Shown in pieces: positions 15,436 to 24,027 of a stretch of 37,002 nucleotides of DNA (position 1 is its first letter; every line of letters starts with the position of its first letter). The notes beneath the pieces are model-generated. The model was not told the origin of the DNA. It saw only the letters and a list, made by a program, of their open reading frames with translations, and did no database searches. The stretch covers positions 1-37,002 of the forward strand of contig DAOURK010000031.1 of NCBI GenBank assembly GCA_030625085.1, read 5' to 3'. The stretch is from Pseudomonadota bacterium. GTDB lineage: Bacteria > SZUA-182 > DTGQ01. The translations under genes and the position numbers were made by a program.

Positions 15436-17235
15436 ATGCTCATGGTAATAAGAGAAGAAATAAAAAATCTCCCGGGAAAACCGGGGGTCTATTTAATGAA
15501 AGATAAAGAGGAGAGAATTTTATATATTGGAAAAGCTATTTCTCTCAAGAAACGGGTAAGATCTTATTTTGGTAAAATTTCTGATCAAAACCCCAAATTA
15601 GAGTCTCTTGTTCCTCAAATTCAGCATATTGATTATATTGTTACTTCATCTGAACTAGAGGCTTTAATCCTAGAAAATACACTCATCAAAAAACATAGAC
15701 CAAAATATAATGTAGTCTTAAGAGATGATAAAAATTATCCCTATCTCTGCCTGACCATAACTGAAAAATATCCTCGTCTAGTGGTGACCAGAAAGGTTCG
15801 AAAAAACCAAAATATGTATTTTGGTCCCTATATCCCGGCAAACGCCATGAAAAGAACCTTAAAAACTATTTATCAGCTTTTCCCTTTGCGCCAATGCAGC
15901 GCCCTTTCCAAAAGAGATCGGCCATGTTTGCAATATCAGATGAAAAGATGCGGGGGCCCCTGCGCCGGAATGATTACCGCCAAAGAATATCGAGCCATTG
16001 TTCAAGAAATAAAACTTTTTCTCTTGGGAAAAAAGAAATCTCTACTCACTTATTTAAAAAAGCAGATGCATGAAGCTGCCGAAAGACTTGAATATGAAAA
16101 AGCAGCAGGGCTGCGAGACCAGATCCAAGCTGTTCAGAAGACCCTTCAGACACAAAGTGTGTTTAGTAGGAAGCTCAAAAATAAAGATATTATTCATTAT
16201 GCCAGAACTGGAGATCTAATAAGTGTGGTTATCTTTTTTGTGCGTCACGGGTATTTGTTGGGGAAAAAAAATTTTTTTCTCTCTGCCCCGCAAAAAATTT
16301 CAGATGAGGAAGCCTTAGGATCTTTTGTCAAACAATTTTATGCTCAAGGAGTTATTATTCCACGAACGATACTATTGGGAAGCTCTATATCTGAAACAAA
16401 AATTATTGAAAGCTGGTTATCTCAAAAACGGGGCTCATCGGTTACTTTGATTTTCCCAAAAAGCGGAGAGGGGAAAAGGCAAGTGGAAATGGTCAGACAA
16501 AATGCCCAAATTTTTCTGGAGGTTCATCTCACCAAAACCTCACACCAGGACCCGGCCTTATGCTCTTTGGCTAAAGATCTTCACCTTCCCCGGTTACCAT
16601 CTCGGATAGAAGCCTTCGATATATCGAACCTAGCGGGAAAAGAGGCCGTAGGATCTATGGTTTGTTTTATTGATACAAAACCGGTCAAAGCGCAATATCG
16701 AAAATTTAAAATTAAAAAAGTCACGGGTATCGATGATTATGCCATGATGCGGGAGGTTATGCATCGACGATACAGCCGCCTGCTTCAGGGGGGAAAAGAT
16801 CTGCCTGACCTCATCCTCATTGACGGAGGAAAGGGGCATTTACAGGCAGGCCTCAATGCTCTGAAGGAGTTAAAAATTTCAAATGTTACCACGATTTCCC
16901 TAGCCAAAAGGGAAGAAGAAATTTATACTCCCCATCAAATTGATCCTCTGCGATTATCTCGCCACTCAGCAAGTTTACAACTCTTACAAAGAATCCGGGA
17001 TGAGGCTCATCGATTTGCTATTACCTATCACCGCCAAAGCCGAAAAAAAAAAATACTCACTTCTCAACTTTTCCAGATCAAGGGAGTTGGTCAGACAAGG
17101 CAAAAAGCCTTATTCAGCCATTTGGGGAGCCTGACTCAAATCAAAAAAGCTGACCAGAAAGAGTTAGCCGCTATCCCCAAAATAGACAAAAAGACGGCTC
17201 AACGCATTTTTGAATTTTTTCATCCACAAAAATAA
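15436..17235 (+). CDS. uvrC: UvrABC system protein C (excinuclease subunit)
   Basis: A 599-residue UvrC, the dual-incision nuclease of nucleotide excision repair. The N-terminal GIY-YIG domain (about 13-95) shows GVYLMKDKEERILYIGKA and the arginine in KKRVRSYF, and makes the 3' incision. Four cysteines in the segment QCSALSKRDRPC to RCGGPC are in the place of the UvrC iron-sulfur ligands. The UVR motif (EAAERLEYEKAAGLRDQI) contacts UvrB. The RNase H-like 5' nuclease domain begins IEAFDISNLAGKEAVGSMV, with catalytic aspartates including DLILIDGGKGHL. A C-terminal helix-hairpin-helix follows (QIKGVGQTRQKALFSHLGS). Two ATGs lie six bases apart at the start and neither has a strong ribosome-binding site. 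The gene is complete and stands alone. Confidence 0.96.
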   Translation: MLMVIREEIKNLPGKPGVYLMKDKEERILYIGKAISLKKRVRSYFGKISDQNPKLESLVPQIQHIDYIVTSSELEALILENTLIKKHRPKYNVVLRDDKNYPYLCLTITEKYPRLVVTRKVRKNQNMYFGPYIPANAMKRTLKTIYQLFPLRQCSALSKRDRPCLQYQMKRCGGPCAGMITAKEYRAIVQEIKLFLLGKKKSLLTYLKKQMHEAAERLEYEKAAGLRDQIQAVQKTLQTQSVFSRKLKNKDIIHYARTGDLISVVIFFVRHGYLLGKKNFFLSAPQKISDEEALGSFVKQFYAQGVIIPRTILLGSSISETKIIESWLSQKRGSSVTLIFPKSGEGKRQVEMVRQNAQIFLEVHLTKTSHQDPALCSLAKDLHLPRLPSRIEAFDISNLAGKEAVGSMVCFIDTKPVKAQYRKFKIKKVTGIDDYAMMREVMHRRYSRLLQGGKDLPDLILIDGGKGHLQAGLNALKELKISNVTTISLAKREEEIYTPHQIDPLRLSRHSASLQLLQRIRDEAHRFAITYHRQSRKKKILTSQLFQIKGVGQTRQKALFSHLGSLTQIKKADQKELAAIPKIDKKTAQRIFEFFHPQK

Positions 17236-17299
17236 ATTGCCCTCTCACCCACACCACGAAGGAAAGGGGAGTTGAAAAATTAATAAAAGGGATTTTTAG

Positions 17300-18106
17300 G
17301 TGAAAAAAAAAGAAAAAAAGGATTTACCATCTGATTTTATCAAATTTTTAGGTACTGGAGGCGCACGATTTGTTGTTTCAAAACAACTAAGGGCCTCGGG
17401 AGGTATCTGGCTTTCCTATCAAGGGACCCAGGTTATTATTGATCCCGGACCCGGGGCTTTGGTCAAGGCCCTTTCCGGCAGACCAAAACTTGATCCTGCT
17501 CAACTCGACGGTATTATTTTGACCCATCGGCATCTGGACCATGCCTCTGATGTAAATATCATGATTGAAGCCATGACAAAGGGAGGATTTCAAAAAAAAG
17601 GGACCTTATTTGTGCCTGCAGATGCCCTCGATCATGATCCGGTTATCCTCCGGTATATCCGATCCTATGTAGCCCATATTGAACTGCTCCAGGAGAAAAA
17701 ATCTTATCATCTGGGGCCAATTCATTTTTCAACACCCGTTCGACACAATCATCCTGTGGAAACCTATGGATTAAATTTTTTCTTTTCCCAAGGGACCCTC
17801 TCCCTAATCGCTGACACGCTTTTTTTTCCGCAACTCACAAACCACTATCAAGCTGATTGTCTTATTATTAATGTAGTGCGTCTCAAAGCAATTTCAGATA
17901 AAGTTATTTATCACCTTTGCTTGGATGATGCCAAAAAAATTATTGCCAGGATAAAACCTGCAAAAGCCCTTTTGACCCATTTTGGCATGACCATGCTTCA
18001 AGCAAAACCCTGGAAACTGGCTGAAGAATTATCTCGCCTTACCGGTGTTGAGGTGATTGCCTGCTCGGACGGTATGACCCTCTCCCTGGAAAGCCTGCTT
18101 ATCTAA
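17300..18106 (+). CDS. MBL-fold metallo-hydrolase
   Basis: A 268-residue metallo-beta-lactamase-fold protein. The metal-binding signature HRHLDH (HxHxDH) lies in ILTHRHLDHASDVNIM; further ligands are likely in VRHNHPVETYG, LIADTLFF and the C-terminal THFGMTML. The front part (DFIKFLGTGGARF, VIIDPGPG) resembles the ribonuclease Z/phosphodiesterase branch rather than the lactamases. The substrate is unknown. The start is GTG with AAGG nine bases upstream. It follows uvrC by 64 bp, a gap containing a degenerate CCCTCTCACCC..GAAAGGGGAG repeat, and converges with larE 15 bp further on. Confidence 0.85.
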   Translation: MKKKEKKDLPSDFIKFLGTGGARFVVSKQLRASGGIWLSYQGTQVIIDPGPGALVKALSGRPKLDPAQLDGIILTHRHLDHASDVNIMIEAMTKGGFQKKGTLFVPADALDHDPVILRYIRSYVAHIELLQEKKSYHLGPIHFSTPVRHNHPVETYGLNFFFSQGTLSLIADTLFFPQLTNHYQADCLIINVVRLKAISDKVIYHLCLDDAKKIIARIKPAKALLTHFGMTMLQAKPWKLAEELSRLTGVEVIACSDGMTLSLESLLI

Positions 18107-18121
18107 ATATGGGTTTGCCCT

Positions 18122-18931
18122 TCAGAAAAATTTTGGTAAAGCTTCGTCCATGGCGCCCTTTCTGTAGCCTTCAGTATCTATGGCTACATAAATGAAACCC
18201 GCTCTTTTACATGCCGTCCGGATAAGCTCCCTCTTGGCCCATCCTGCTTCTATTTCCTCTTGGCTAAATTCAATTCTAGCCATATCCCTATGACTTCGTA
18301 TCCTAAATTGAATAAAGCCCATGGTGCGCAAAGCATTTTCAGCTTTATCCACCCTTTTCAGCTTGAAATTGGTTAATCTTTCACCATAAGGAAAACGAGT
18401 AGCCAAACAAGGCGATGCCGGTCTTTGAGGTGTCGGCACCCCTAATTTACTAGATAAATATCGTATTTCAGCCTTGGTCAATCCTGCCTCGCATAAAGGT
18501 GATCCTATAGAAATTTCCTCAAGGGCTTTTCTGCCGGGGCGGTAATCTTTCAGGTCATCCGCATTGCTGCCGTCAAAAACCCCCTCATACCCTTCATCAA
18601 GAGCAAACTTTTTTAATTCAGAAAAAAATTTCCTTTTGCAATAATAACAACGATCAGGGAGATTATCCAAAATTTGTGGGATATCAATGCAATCCGGCTC
18701 AGTTAAACTGATTATGTGGTGCTTTAAGTTCATTAAGGAAGCTATCTTCTTCGCTTCTTTCAGTTCAAAAGCCGGATACAATACTGATGTTACAGTAACA
18801 AGCAGAACATTCTTTGGTAAAATCTCTCCGGCAATAAAGGCCAAAAAAGTACTATCTACTCCACCGGAAAAAGCAATAATAGCGGATTTATATTTACCAA
18901 TTATTTTTTTTAGGGCTTGCAGTTTTTTCAT
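18122..18931 (-). CDS. larE: ATP-dependent sacrificial sulfur transferase LarE
   Basis: A 269-residue PP-loop enzyme of the LarE family. The ATP-pyrophosphatase loop is FSGGVDST (residues 21-28). The family motif PASPCLATRFPYGERLT contains C175, which corresponds to the sacrificial cysteine C176 of Lactobacillus plantarum LarE, the sulfur donor to the nickel-pincer nucleotide precursor. A further CxxC (C95, C98 in DRCYYCK) is present. LarE serves nickel-pincer cofactor synthesis together with LarB and LarC, for lactate racemase LarA and related enzymes; none of these is in the window. The gene stands alone on the minus strand, divergent from HU. Confidence 0.9.
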   Translation of the reverse strand: MKKLQALKKIIGKYKSAIIAFSGGVDSTFLAFIAGEILPKNVLLVTVTSVLYPAFELKEAKKIASLMNLKHHIISLTEPDCIDIPQILDNLPDRCYYCKRKFFSELKKFALDEGYEGVFDGSNADDLKDYRPGRKALEEISIGSPLCEAGLTKAEIRYLSSKLGVPTPQRPASPCLATRFPYGERLTNFKLKRVDKAENALRTMGFIQFRIRSHRDMARIEFSQEEIEAGWAKRELIRTACKRAGFIYVAIDTEGYRKGAMDEALPKFF

Positions 18932-19125
18932 ATAAATTCTTTATAAACCCAATTAAAGGCAAAATTGTACTCCCCTGCAGATATAAAAAATTATTGGGAA
19001 TAATCTACTGTATTTTATCATACATGTCAAAAATAACCTCATCACTAATCTCTATCAGACTTAAGTTACTGAAAACATATCTGAACGAAAATTTAATTCA
19101 CTACTATAAAAAAATAAGATAATAC

Positions 19126-19155
19126 TTGACAAACATAATATACATAGAGTATAAA
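19126..19155 (+). promoter_or_regulatory. sigma-70 promoter of the HU gene
   Basis: TTGACA (19126-19131), an 18-bp spacer and TATAAA (19150-19155), about 41 bp before the HU start codon. Both boxes are near consensus. Confidence 0.7.
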
Positions 19156-19196
19156 GGAAAAGATACTTCAACATTTTATAAAAAGGAGGAGGGTGT

Positions 19197-19466
19197 ATGA
19201 ATAAGTCTGAATTAGTAGCCAAAATAGCCAAAGATACAAACATGAGCAAAAACGCAGCGGAGAAAGTGGCTAATTCTTTTATGGCTAATGTTGGTGGCGC
19301 TCTTAAAAAGGGAGAAAGTGTAACTCTTGTAGGCTTTGGGACATGGTCGGTCGCCAAAAGAAAAGCGAGAAACGGAAGAAATCCACAAACTGGCGCGCCT
19401 ATCAAAATCCCCGCTAAAAAAGTACCAAAGTTTAATCCTGGTAAAGGCTTAAGAGAGTTAGTATAA
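19197..19466 (+). CDS. hup: HU-family DNA-binding protein
   Basis: An 89-residue nucleoid protein. The helical N-terminus MNKSELVAKIAKDTNMSK, the family signature VTLVGFGTWSVAKRKARNGRNP and the C-terminal PAKKVPKFNPGKGLRELV identify HU/IHF. Features such as GRNPQTGAPIKIP are those of HU rather than IHF. It bends and compacts DNA as a dimer. AAGGAGG lies a few bases before the ATG, and strong promoter and terminator sequences bracket the gene, giving a monocistronic, highly expressed unit. Confidence 0.96.
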   Translation: MNKSELVAKIAKDTNMSKNAAEKVANSFMANVGGALKKGESVTLVGFGTWSVAKRKARNGRNPQTGAPIKIPAKKVPKFNPGKGLRELV

Positions 19467-19486
19467 AAATTTCGGTATGATAAATT

Positions 19487-19525
19487 AAAAAGCCACCTGA
19501 GAATAATTCCGGGTGGCTTTTTTTT
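19487..19525 (+). terminator. rho-independent terminator after HU
   Basis: AAAAAGCCACC (19487-19497) pairs with GGTGGCTTTTT (19512-19522), followed by further Ts. It is 21 bp after the HU stop. The A-run on the left would also allow it to work in the other direction. Confidence 0.9.
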
Positions 19526-19530
19526 AATCT

Positions 19531-21903
19531 ATGATTACTTTAAACGATAACGACAGCTATTTAACCTTTAAAGGCTTTCTAAAGCTTCCTACCCTCTTCT
19601 TTATTGGGATGTTTATATTTCTCTTCGGAGATGTTACATCTATCTCTTATATTACCGAAGCCTCACAAATCTCAGATGCAAATGAATACAGAGAGCAAAG
19701 CTATAAATCCTTCCAAAAAGGGGCCTTTGAGCAGGCTATCATAAATGGGATGCTAGCGGCGCGACTGTATGGAGAACAGACAAAGTACGAAGAGCAAGTT
19801 GAGGTGCTTATTCATTTGGGACGGGCCCATCAATCCCTTGGACAATACAAAAAATCCCTGAGGGGCCTTGAGACTGCATTAACCCTGGCTACAAAAAAAA
19901 ATAACCAAATACAAATAGCATCTATTTTAGAACATCTTGGTATTGCATACCTCTATCTGGGGCCAAAGGAAAAAGCAAAAAATTATCTTGATGAAGGACT
20001 TGCCATAGCCAAAAAGAAAAATAATCTAAACCTCATGGCTTCCATCTTAAATACCTTAGGGAATATGTATGCTTATTGGAATTTATACTCTGAGGCCATC
20101 GATGCCTACAAAGAAAGTATCGCTTTGGCCAAAAAAACCAAAATCCATGTGCTGGCTGCACTTCCCTTAGCAAATGCCGCAGCAGCGTCATTACAAAACG
20201 ACAATTTTAAGGAAGCTGAAGTATTCCTCAATTCGGCCTATGAAGAATATTGCAAAATGCATGATTCTCATAAAAAGGCTTATGGATTAATTAACCTGGC
20301 GCAAACCTGTCGTCGCATGAGCACTCGTATGACCCAAAACAAACCGGAGTCTCCTCAAAAAATACAGCTTCTGGCATACAAAGCGCTTAATAAAGCGGCT
20401 GTCATCGCCGAGGCCATTGATGACTATCGCGCCAGTTCATATGCCTTTGGGTATTTGGGCCAGATTTACGAAAATAAAGGCCGATATCAAGAAACGCTCC
20501 AACTTACACGAAAGGCTCTCTTTGCTGCACAACAAATAAGGGCGCCTGAATCTCTTTACCTTTGGCAATGGCAAACCGGCCGCCTATTTAAAGAGCAAGA
20601 AAAAATAGATGAGGCTATTTCAGCCTATAGGAATGCCATTCATACTCTTCAATCATTTCGCCTGGAAGCATACACCGGCTGCAGCACTTGTAATAAAGCA
20701 TCATTCCAAAAATCTGTAAAGCCGGTATTTTTTGAACTGGCAGATTTGCTTCTTCAACGCGCCGCCTCCTTGCTAAAAAAAGAAGGTGGTCAAGCATGTC
20801 TCCTTGAAGCACGTGAAACAATAGAATTATTGAAGGCTGCCGAATTAAGGGATTACTTTCATGACCCTTGTCTGGATGCTTATCAATCCAAAATGAGCTG
20901 TCTCGATAATCTTTCTTCCGATACAGCCATAGTTTATTTGATACCCCTCCCCAACCGGCTGGAATTACTGTTGAGTCTACCGGATGGGATAAAAAGATTC
21001 CCCATACTGGTCGGCTCAGATACTTTACGGGAAGAGGTAAAATTATTTCGTATAAAATTGGAAAAAAGAACCACCAGAGAATACCTGCTTCATGCTCAAA
21101 GACTCTATGAGTGGCTGATTTATCCCCTCGAAAATGATCTTACCTTGTCTAAGATTAAAACCTTAGTTTTTGTGCCTGATGGTGCACTGCTTACTATCCC
21201 TATGGCCGCCCTTCACGACGGGCGCCAGTTTCTTATCAATAAATTCGCTATAGCCGTTACCCAGGGATTAAATCTCGTTGATCCTCATCCAATGAAAAAA
21301 AAAGATACAAAGATACTCTTAGCCGGACTAACCGAATCTGTGCAAGGATTTCCCGCCCTGATTAATGTATCTTCCGAACTTCAAGCCATTCAAAAAATTT
21401 TTAAAGGCACAGTATTAAAAAATGAGGACTTTCTTATCTCCCATATAAAAAAGGAATTAAAGGAAACACCATATTCGATAGTACATATTGCCTCTCATGG
21501 AGAATTTAAGGGGGAGTCAGCTCAGACTTACATTTTGACTTGGGACGGCAAGCTATCTATGGATCAAATTGAGGGTTTCATGAAGCTCACCCGCTTTCGT
21601 CAAAACCCTGTAGAGTTGCTCACCTTAAGCGCTTGTCAAACGGCTGCCGGGGATGATAGGGCCGCTTTGGGTTTAGCCGGTGTAGCCATGAAGGCCGGAG
21701 CCAGAAGCGCCTTGGCCACTCTATGGTTCATAAATGATCGAGCCTCTTCTGAATTGGTTGGAGAGTTTTACCGGCAACTTCAGCAAGAGTCCATTTCAAA
21801 GGCCAAAGCCCTGCAAATGGCCCAGGTAAAATTGCTCAGTAGTAACCGCTATCAACATCCCTGCTATTGGTCTGCTTTCCTTATGCTGGGCAATTGGTTA
21901 TAA
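19531..21903 (+). CDS. exported TPR-CHAT domain protein
   Basis: A 790-residue protein with an N-terminal hydrophobic segment (about residues 13-34) that should act as a signal peptide or anchor. A long TPR array spans about 50-420 (for example HLGRAHQSLGQYKKSLRGLE and NTLGNMYAYWNLYSEAIDAY). The CHAT domain, a caspase-like peptidase fold, occupies about 510-790. Its catalytic dyad is intact: H656 in VHIASHGEF and C702 in LSACQTA, followed by GLAGVAMKAGARSALATLW. Substrate and activating signal are unknown. The ATG lies only a few bases after the T-run of the HU terminator, with no ribosome-binding site, so the true start may be elsewhere. The CHASE2-cyclase gene begins 8 bp after the stop, and a DUF928 gene follows. 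Confidence 0.88.
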   Translation: MITLNDNDSYLTFKGFLKLPTLFFIGMFIFLFGDVTSISYITEASQISDANEYREQSYKSFQKGAFEQAIINGMLAARLYGEQTKYEEQVEVLIHLGRAHQSLGQYKKSLRGLETALTLATKKNNQIQIASILEHLGIAYLYLGPKEKAKNYLDEGLAIAKKKNNLNLMASILNTLGNMYAYWNLYSEAIDAYKESIALAKKTKIHVLAALPLANAAAASLQNDNFKEAEVFLNSAYEEYCKMHDSHKKAYGLINLAQTCRRMSTRMTQNKPESPQKIQLLAYKALNKAAVIAEAIDDYRASSYAFGYLGQIYENKGRYQETLQLTRKALFAAQQIRAPESLYLWQWQTGRLFKEQEKIDEAISAYRNAIHTLQSFRLEAYTGCSTCNKASFQKSVKPVFFELADLLLQRAASLLKKEGGQACLLEARETIELLKAAELRDYFHDPCLDAYQSKMSCLDNLSSDTAIVYLIPLPNRLELLLSLPDGIKRFPILVGSDTLREEVKLFRIKLEKRTTREYLLHAQRLYEWLIYPLENDLTLSKIKTLVFVPDGALLTIPMAALHDGRQFLINKFAIAVTQGLNLVDPHPMKKKDTKILLAGLTESVQGFPALINVSSELQAIQKIFKGTVLKNEDFLISHIKKELKETPYSIVHIASHGEFKGESAQTYILTWDGKLSMDQIEGFMKLTRFRQNPVELLTLSACQTAAGDDRAALGLAGVAMKAGARSALATLWFINDRASSELVGEFYRQLQQESISKAKALQMAQVKLLSSNRYQHPCYWSAFLMLGNWL

Positions 21904-21911
21904 GCTATTAT

Positions 21912-23891
21912 ATGAAAAATCCTGCTATGAACTTGAAATCAAAAACGAAACAATCTCCAGTGGTGGTAAGTGTCCTGATCAGTGCCGGGATTTGCCTCAT
22001 TATTATAGCCTTACGTACAATAAGAGGTCTTGAATTCCTCGAACTTGCCGCTTACGATCACTACCTTTGTCGGCAGCCAAAGGTTTGTTCACCAAATCCC
22101 CCTGTTGCTCTAATCACTATTTCAGAGGCAGACATTCAAAAGCAAGGGTGCTGGCCCTTACCAGACGGCACCTTAGCTGAATTATTAAAAATCCTTCTTA
22201 ATTATCAACCCCGGGCCATCGGGTTAGATATTTACCGGGATATCCCGGTCCCCCCTGGAAGCGAACAACTGGCTGGCATCTTTTCCAGGCATGATAATAT
22301 TGTGACAGTGAAAAAAATTGGAGATGAAACTTCCCTTGGTGTCTCATCACCCTATATGGTAAACAGTACGAATCTGGTAGGGTTCAATGATATTCTGGTT
22401 GACCTGGGTGGTGTTGTCCGCCGTGGCCTGCTTTTTCTCGATGACGGGGAGACAAGCTTTTATTCTTTTGCCCTGCTCCTGGCAATGCTTTACCTGGAGG
22501 AGGAAGATATCCTGCCCCAGGCCGGTCTATCTAATCCTCAACATTTACGACTGGGAAAAACAACCTTTGTGCCATTCAAATCTCATGACGGCGGATATAT
22601 CAAGGCCGATGATAGAGGATATCAATTCTTGCTGGACTATAAAAACAAGCTGGGAGCGTTTCAAAATTTTTCTCTGACTCATGTATTATCCGGACAAATC
22701 AGCCCGAATCCGTTTCAGAATAAAATTGTCATTATTGGCGTTACAGCAGAAAGCTTAAAGGATTTTTTCTTTACCCCTTTGAGCAAAAACTCGGAGTCAA
22801 TCAACAAAATGTCCGGGGCCGAACTTCATGCCCATATAATCAGTCAAATAATCCGTTCCGCCCTTGAAGGTGGAAAGCATAAAAAATCAATGAATGAGTG
22901 GTATGAATGGGGATGGATATTGATGTGGAGCCTGATAGGAGGGTTAATGGTTTTATGGAGGCGGTCTTTTTTACATTTTTTACTGTTGACTATAGCCGGT
23001 TTACTTGCCCTAGGATTTATAAGCTACTTCATCTTCAATTTAGGTTGGTGGGTCCCCCTGGTGCCGCCTGCTTTGGCCCTCTTGATATCCGCCAGTCTGG
23101 TAACTGCCCATATGTCATATCAGGAAAAGGTGCAAAGGGCCATTCTGATGCAACTTTTTTCCAAGCATGTTTCCAAAAATGTAGCCGAAAGTATTTGGCA
23201 ACAAAGAGATCAATTTATGGATGGCGGCCGGCCTCGTACACAAAAATTAGTAGCTACTGTTTTATTTACTGATTTAAAAGGATTTACCACCATATCAGAA
23301 AACCTTAGCCCTCAGGCTTTAATGGATTGGTTAAATAATTATATGGAAGCCATGGCTCAGATAGTTATCGATCATGGAGGTGTGATTAATAAATACATAG
23401 GTGACGCTGTTATGGCTGTCTTTGGAATACCTCTACCCAGAGTGGACGAGGCCGAAATAAGGCGCGATGCTGAAAATGCCGTCAGTTGCGCCCTGAGCAT
23501 GGCCGAAGAAATCAAAGGGTTGAACAGCCTTTGGCAAAAACAAAATCTGCCGACTGCCAAAATGCGCATAGGGATTTTTACCGGCCCACTAGTAGCAGGA
23601 TGTATTGGTAGTTCCCATCGTATGGAATACACAGTGATTGGGGATACAGTCAATATTGCCTCAAGGCTGGAAGGATTCAATAAGGATTCGGTTGACCCCT
23701 CTTTAACGAATCATGCCTGCCGTATTCTGATTGGGGGAAAAACTTTAGACCTCCTTGGCCGACAGTTTCAAACTGAAATGGTAGGCAAAGTAAACTTAAA
23801 AGGTAAGGATAAAAAGATAACTATTTACCGGGTAACCGGTCGGGTAGATCAAAGTAATGATAATTCCAATAATACAAATTTTCAGATTTAA
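21912..23891 (+). CDS. CHASE2-sensor class III adenylate cyclase
   Basis: A 659-residue membrane sensor cyclase. An N-terminal helix (about 14-34) leads into an extracytoplasmic CHASE2 domain (about 35-320; motifs PPVALITISEADIQ and AIGLDIYRD). Three transmembrane helices follow (about 330-425), then a cytoplasmic class III cyclase domain (about 450-600). The two metal aspartates are D454 (LFTDLKGFT) and D498 (KYIGDAVMAVFG). Lysine K494 and the later VIGDTVN are those of adenylate rather than guanylate cyclases, and VNIASRLE supplies the transition-state asparagine and arginine. All active-site residues are present, so cAMP production is likely. The chosen ATG is 8 bp after the CHAT gene; an in-frame TTG at 21867 overlaps that gene. 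Neither has a clear ribosome-binding site. Confidence 0.9.
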   Translation: MKNPAMNLKSKTKQSPVVVSVLISAGICLIIIALRTIRGLEFLELAAYDHYLCRQPKVCSPNPPVALITISEADIQKQGCWPLPDGTLAELLKILLNYQPRAIGLDIYRDIPVPPGSEQLAGIFSRHDNIVTVKKIGDETSLGVSSPYMVNSTNLVGFNDILVDLGGVVRRGLLFLDDGETSFYSFALLLAMLYLEEEDILPQAGLSNPQHLRLGKTTFVPFKSHDGGYIKADDRGYQFLLDYKNKLGAFQNFSLTHVLSGQISPNPFQNKIVIIGVTAESLKDFFFTPLSKNSESINKMSGAELHAHIISQIIRSALEGGKHKKSMNEWYEWGWILMWSLIGGLMVLWRRSFLHFLLLTIAGLLALGFISYFIFNLGWWVPLVPPALALLISASLVTAHMSYQEKVQRAILMQLFSKHVSKNVAESIWQQRDQFMDGGRPRTQKLVATVLFTDLKGFTTISENLSPQALMDWLNNYMEAMAQIVIDHGGVINKYIGDAVMAVFGIPLPRVDEAEIRRDAENAVSCALSMAEEIKGLNSLWQKQNLPTAKMRIGIFTGPLVAGCIGSSHRMEYTVIGDTVNIASRLEGFNKDSVDPSLTNHACRILIGGKTLDLLGRQFQTEMVGKVNLKGKDKKITIYRVTGRVDQSNDNSNNTNFQI

Positions 23892-23919
23892 AATTTCATA
23901 CAATAATTTTTAATACCTG

Positions 23920-23975
23920 TAGCCCTGGGCTTTAGCCTTGCTAAAATAGCTAATGCCCGCGCTACTACTGTCTGA
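23920..23975. repeat. dispersed inverted repeat (GGGCTTTAGCC type), copy 1
   Basis: A left arm reading AGCCCTGGGCTTTAGCCTTG (23921-23940) and a degenerate right arm AGCTAATGCCCGCGCTA (23948-23964), followed by CTACTGTCTGAA. The right side aligns with the 31700-31735 element, including the trailing CTACTATTGCCTGAA, so both belong to one family. It lies between the cyclase and the DUF928 gene. Confidence 0.6.
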
Positions 23976-24027
23976 ATATCGATTATAGAATTATTTTTCT
24001 AAAAACCTACAAAGGTGGGGGTATACT

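Noticed and set aside
23372-23680. Minus-strand frame inside the cyclase gene
   Set aside because: It is a shadow of the conserved class III cyclase domain on the other strand, with no recognisable protein features.
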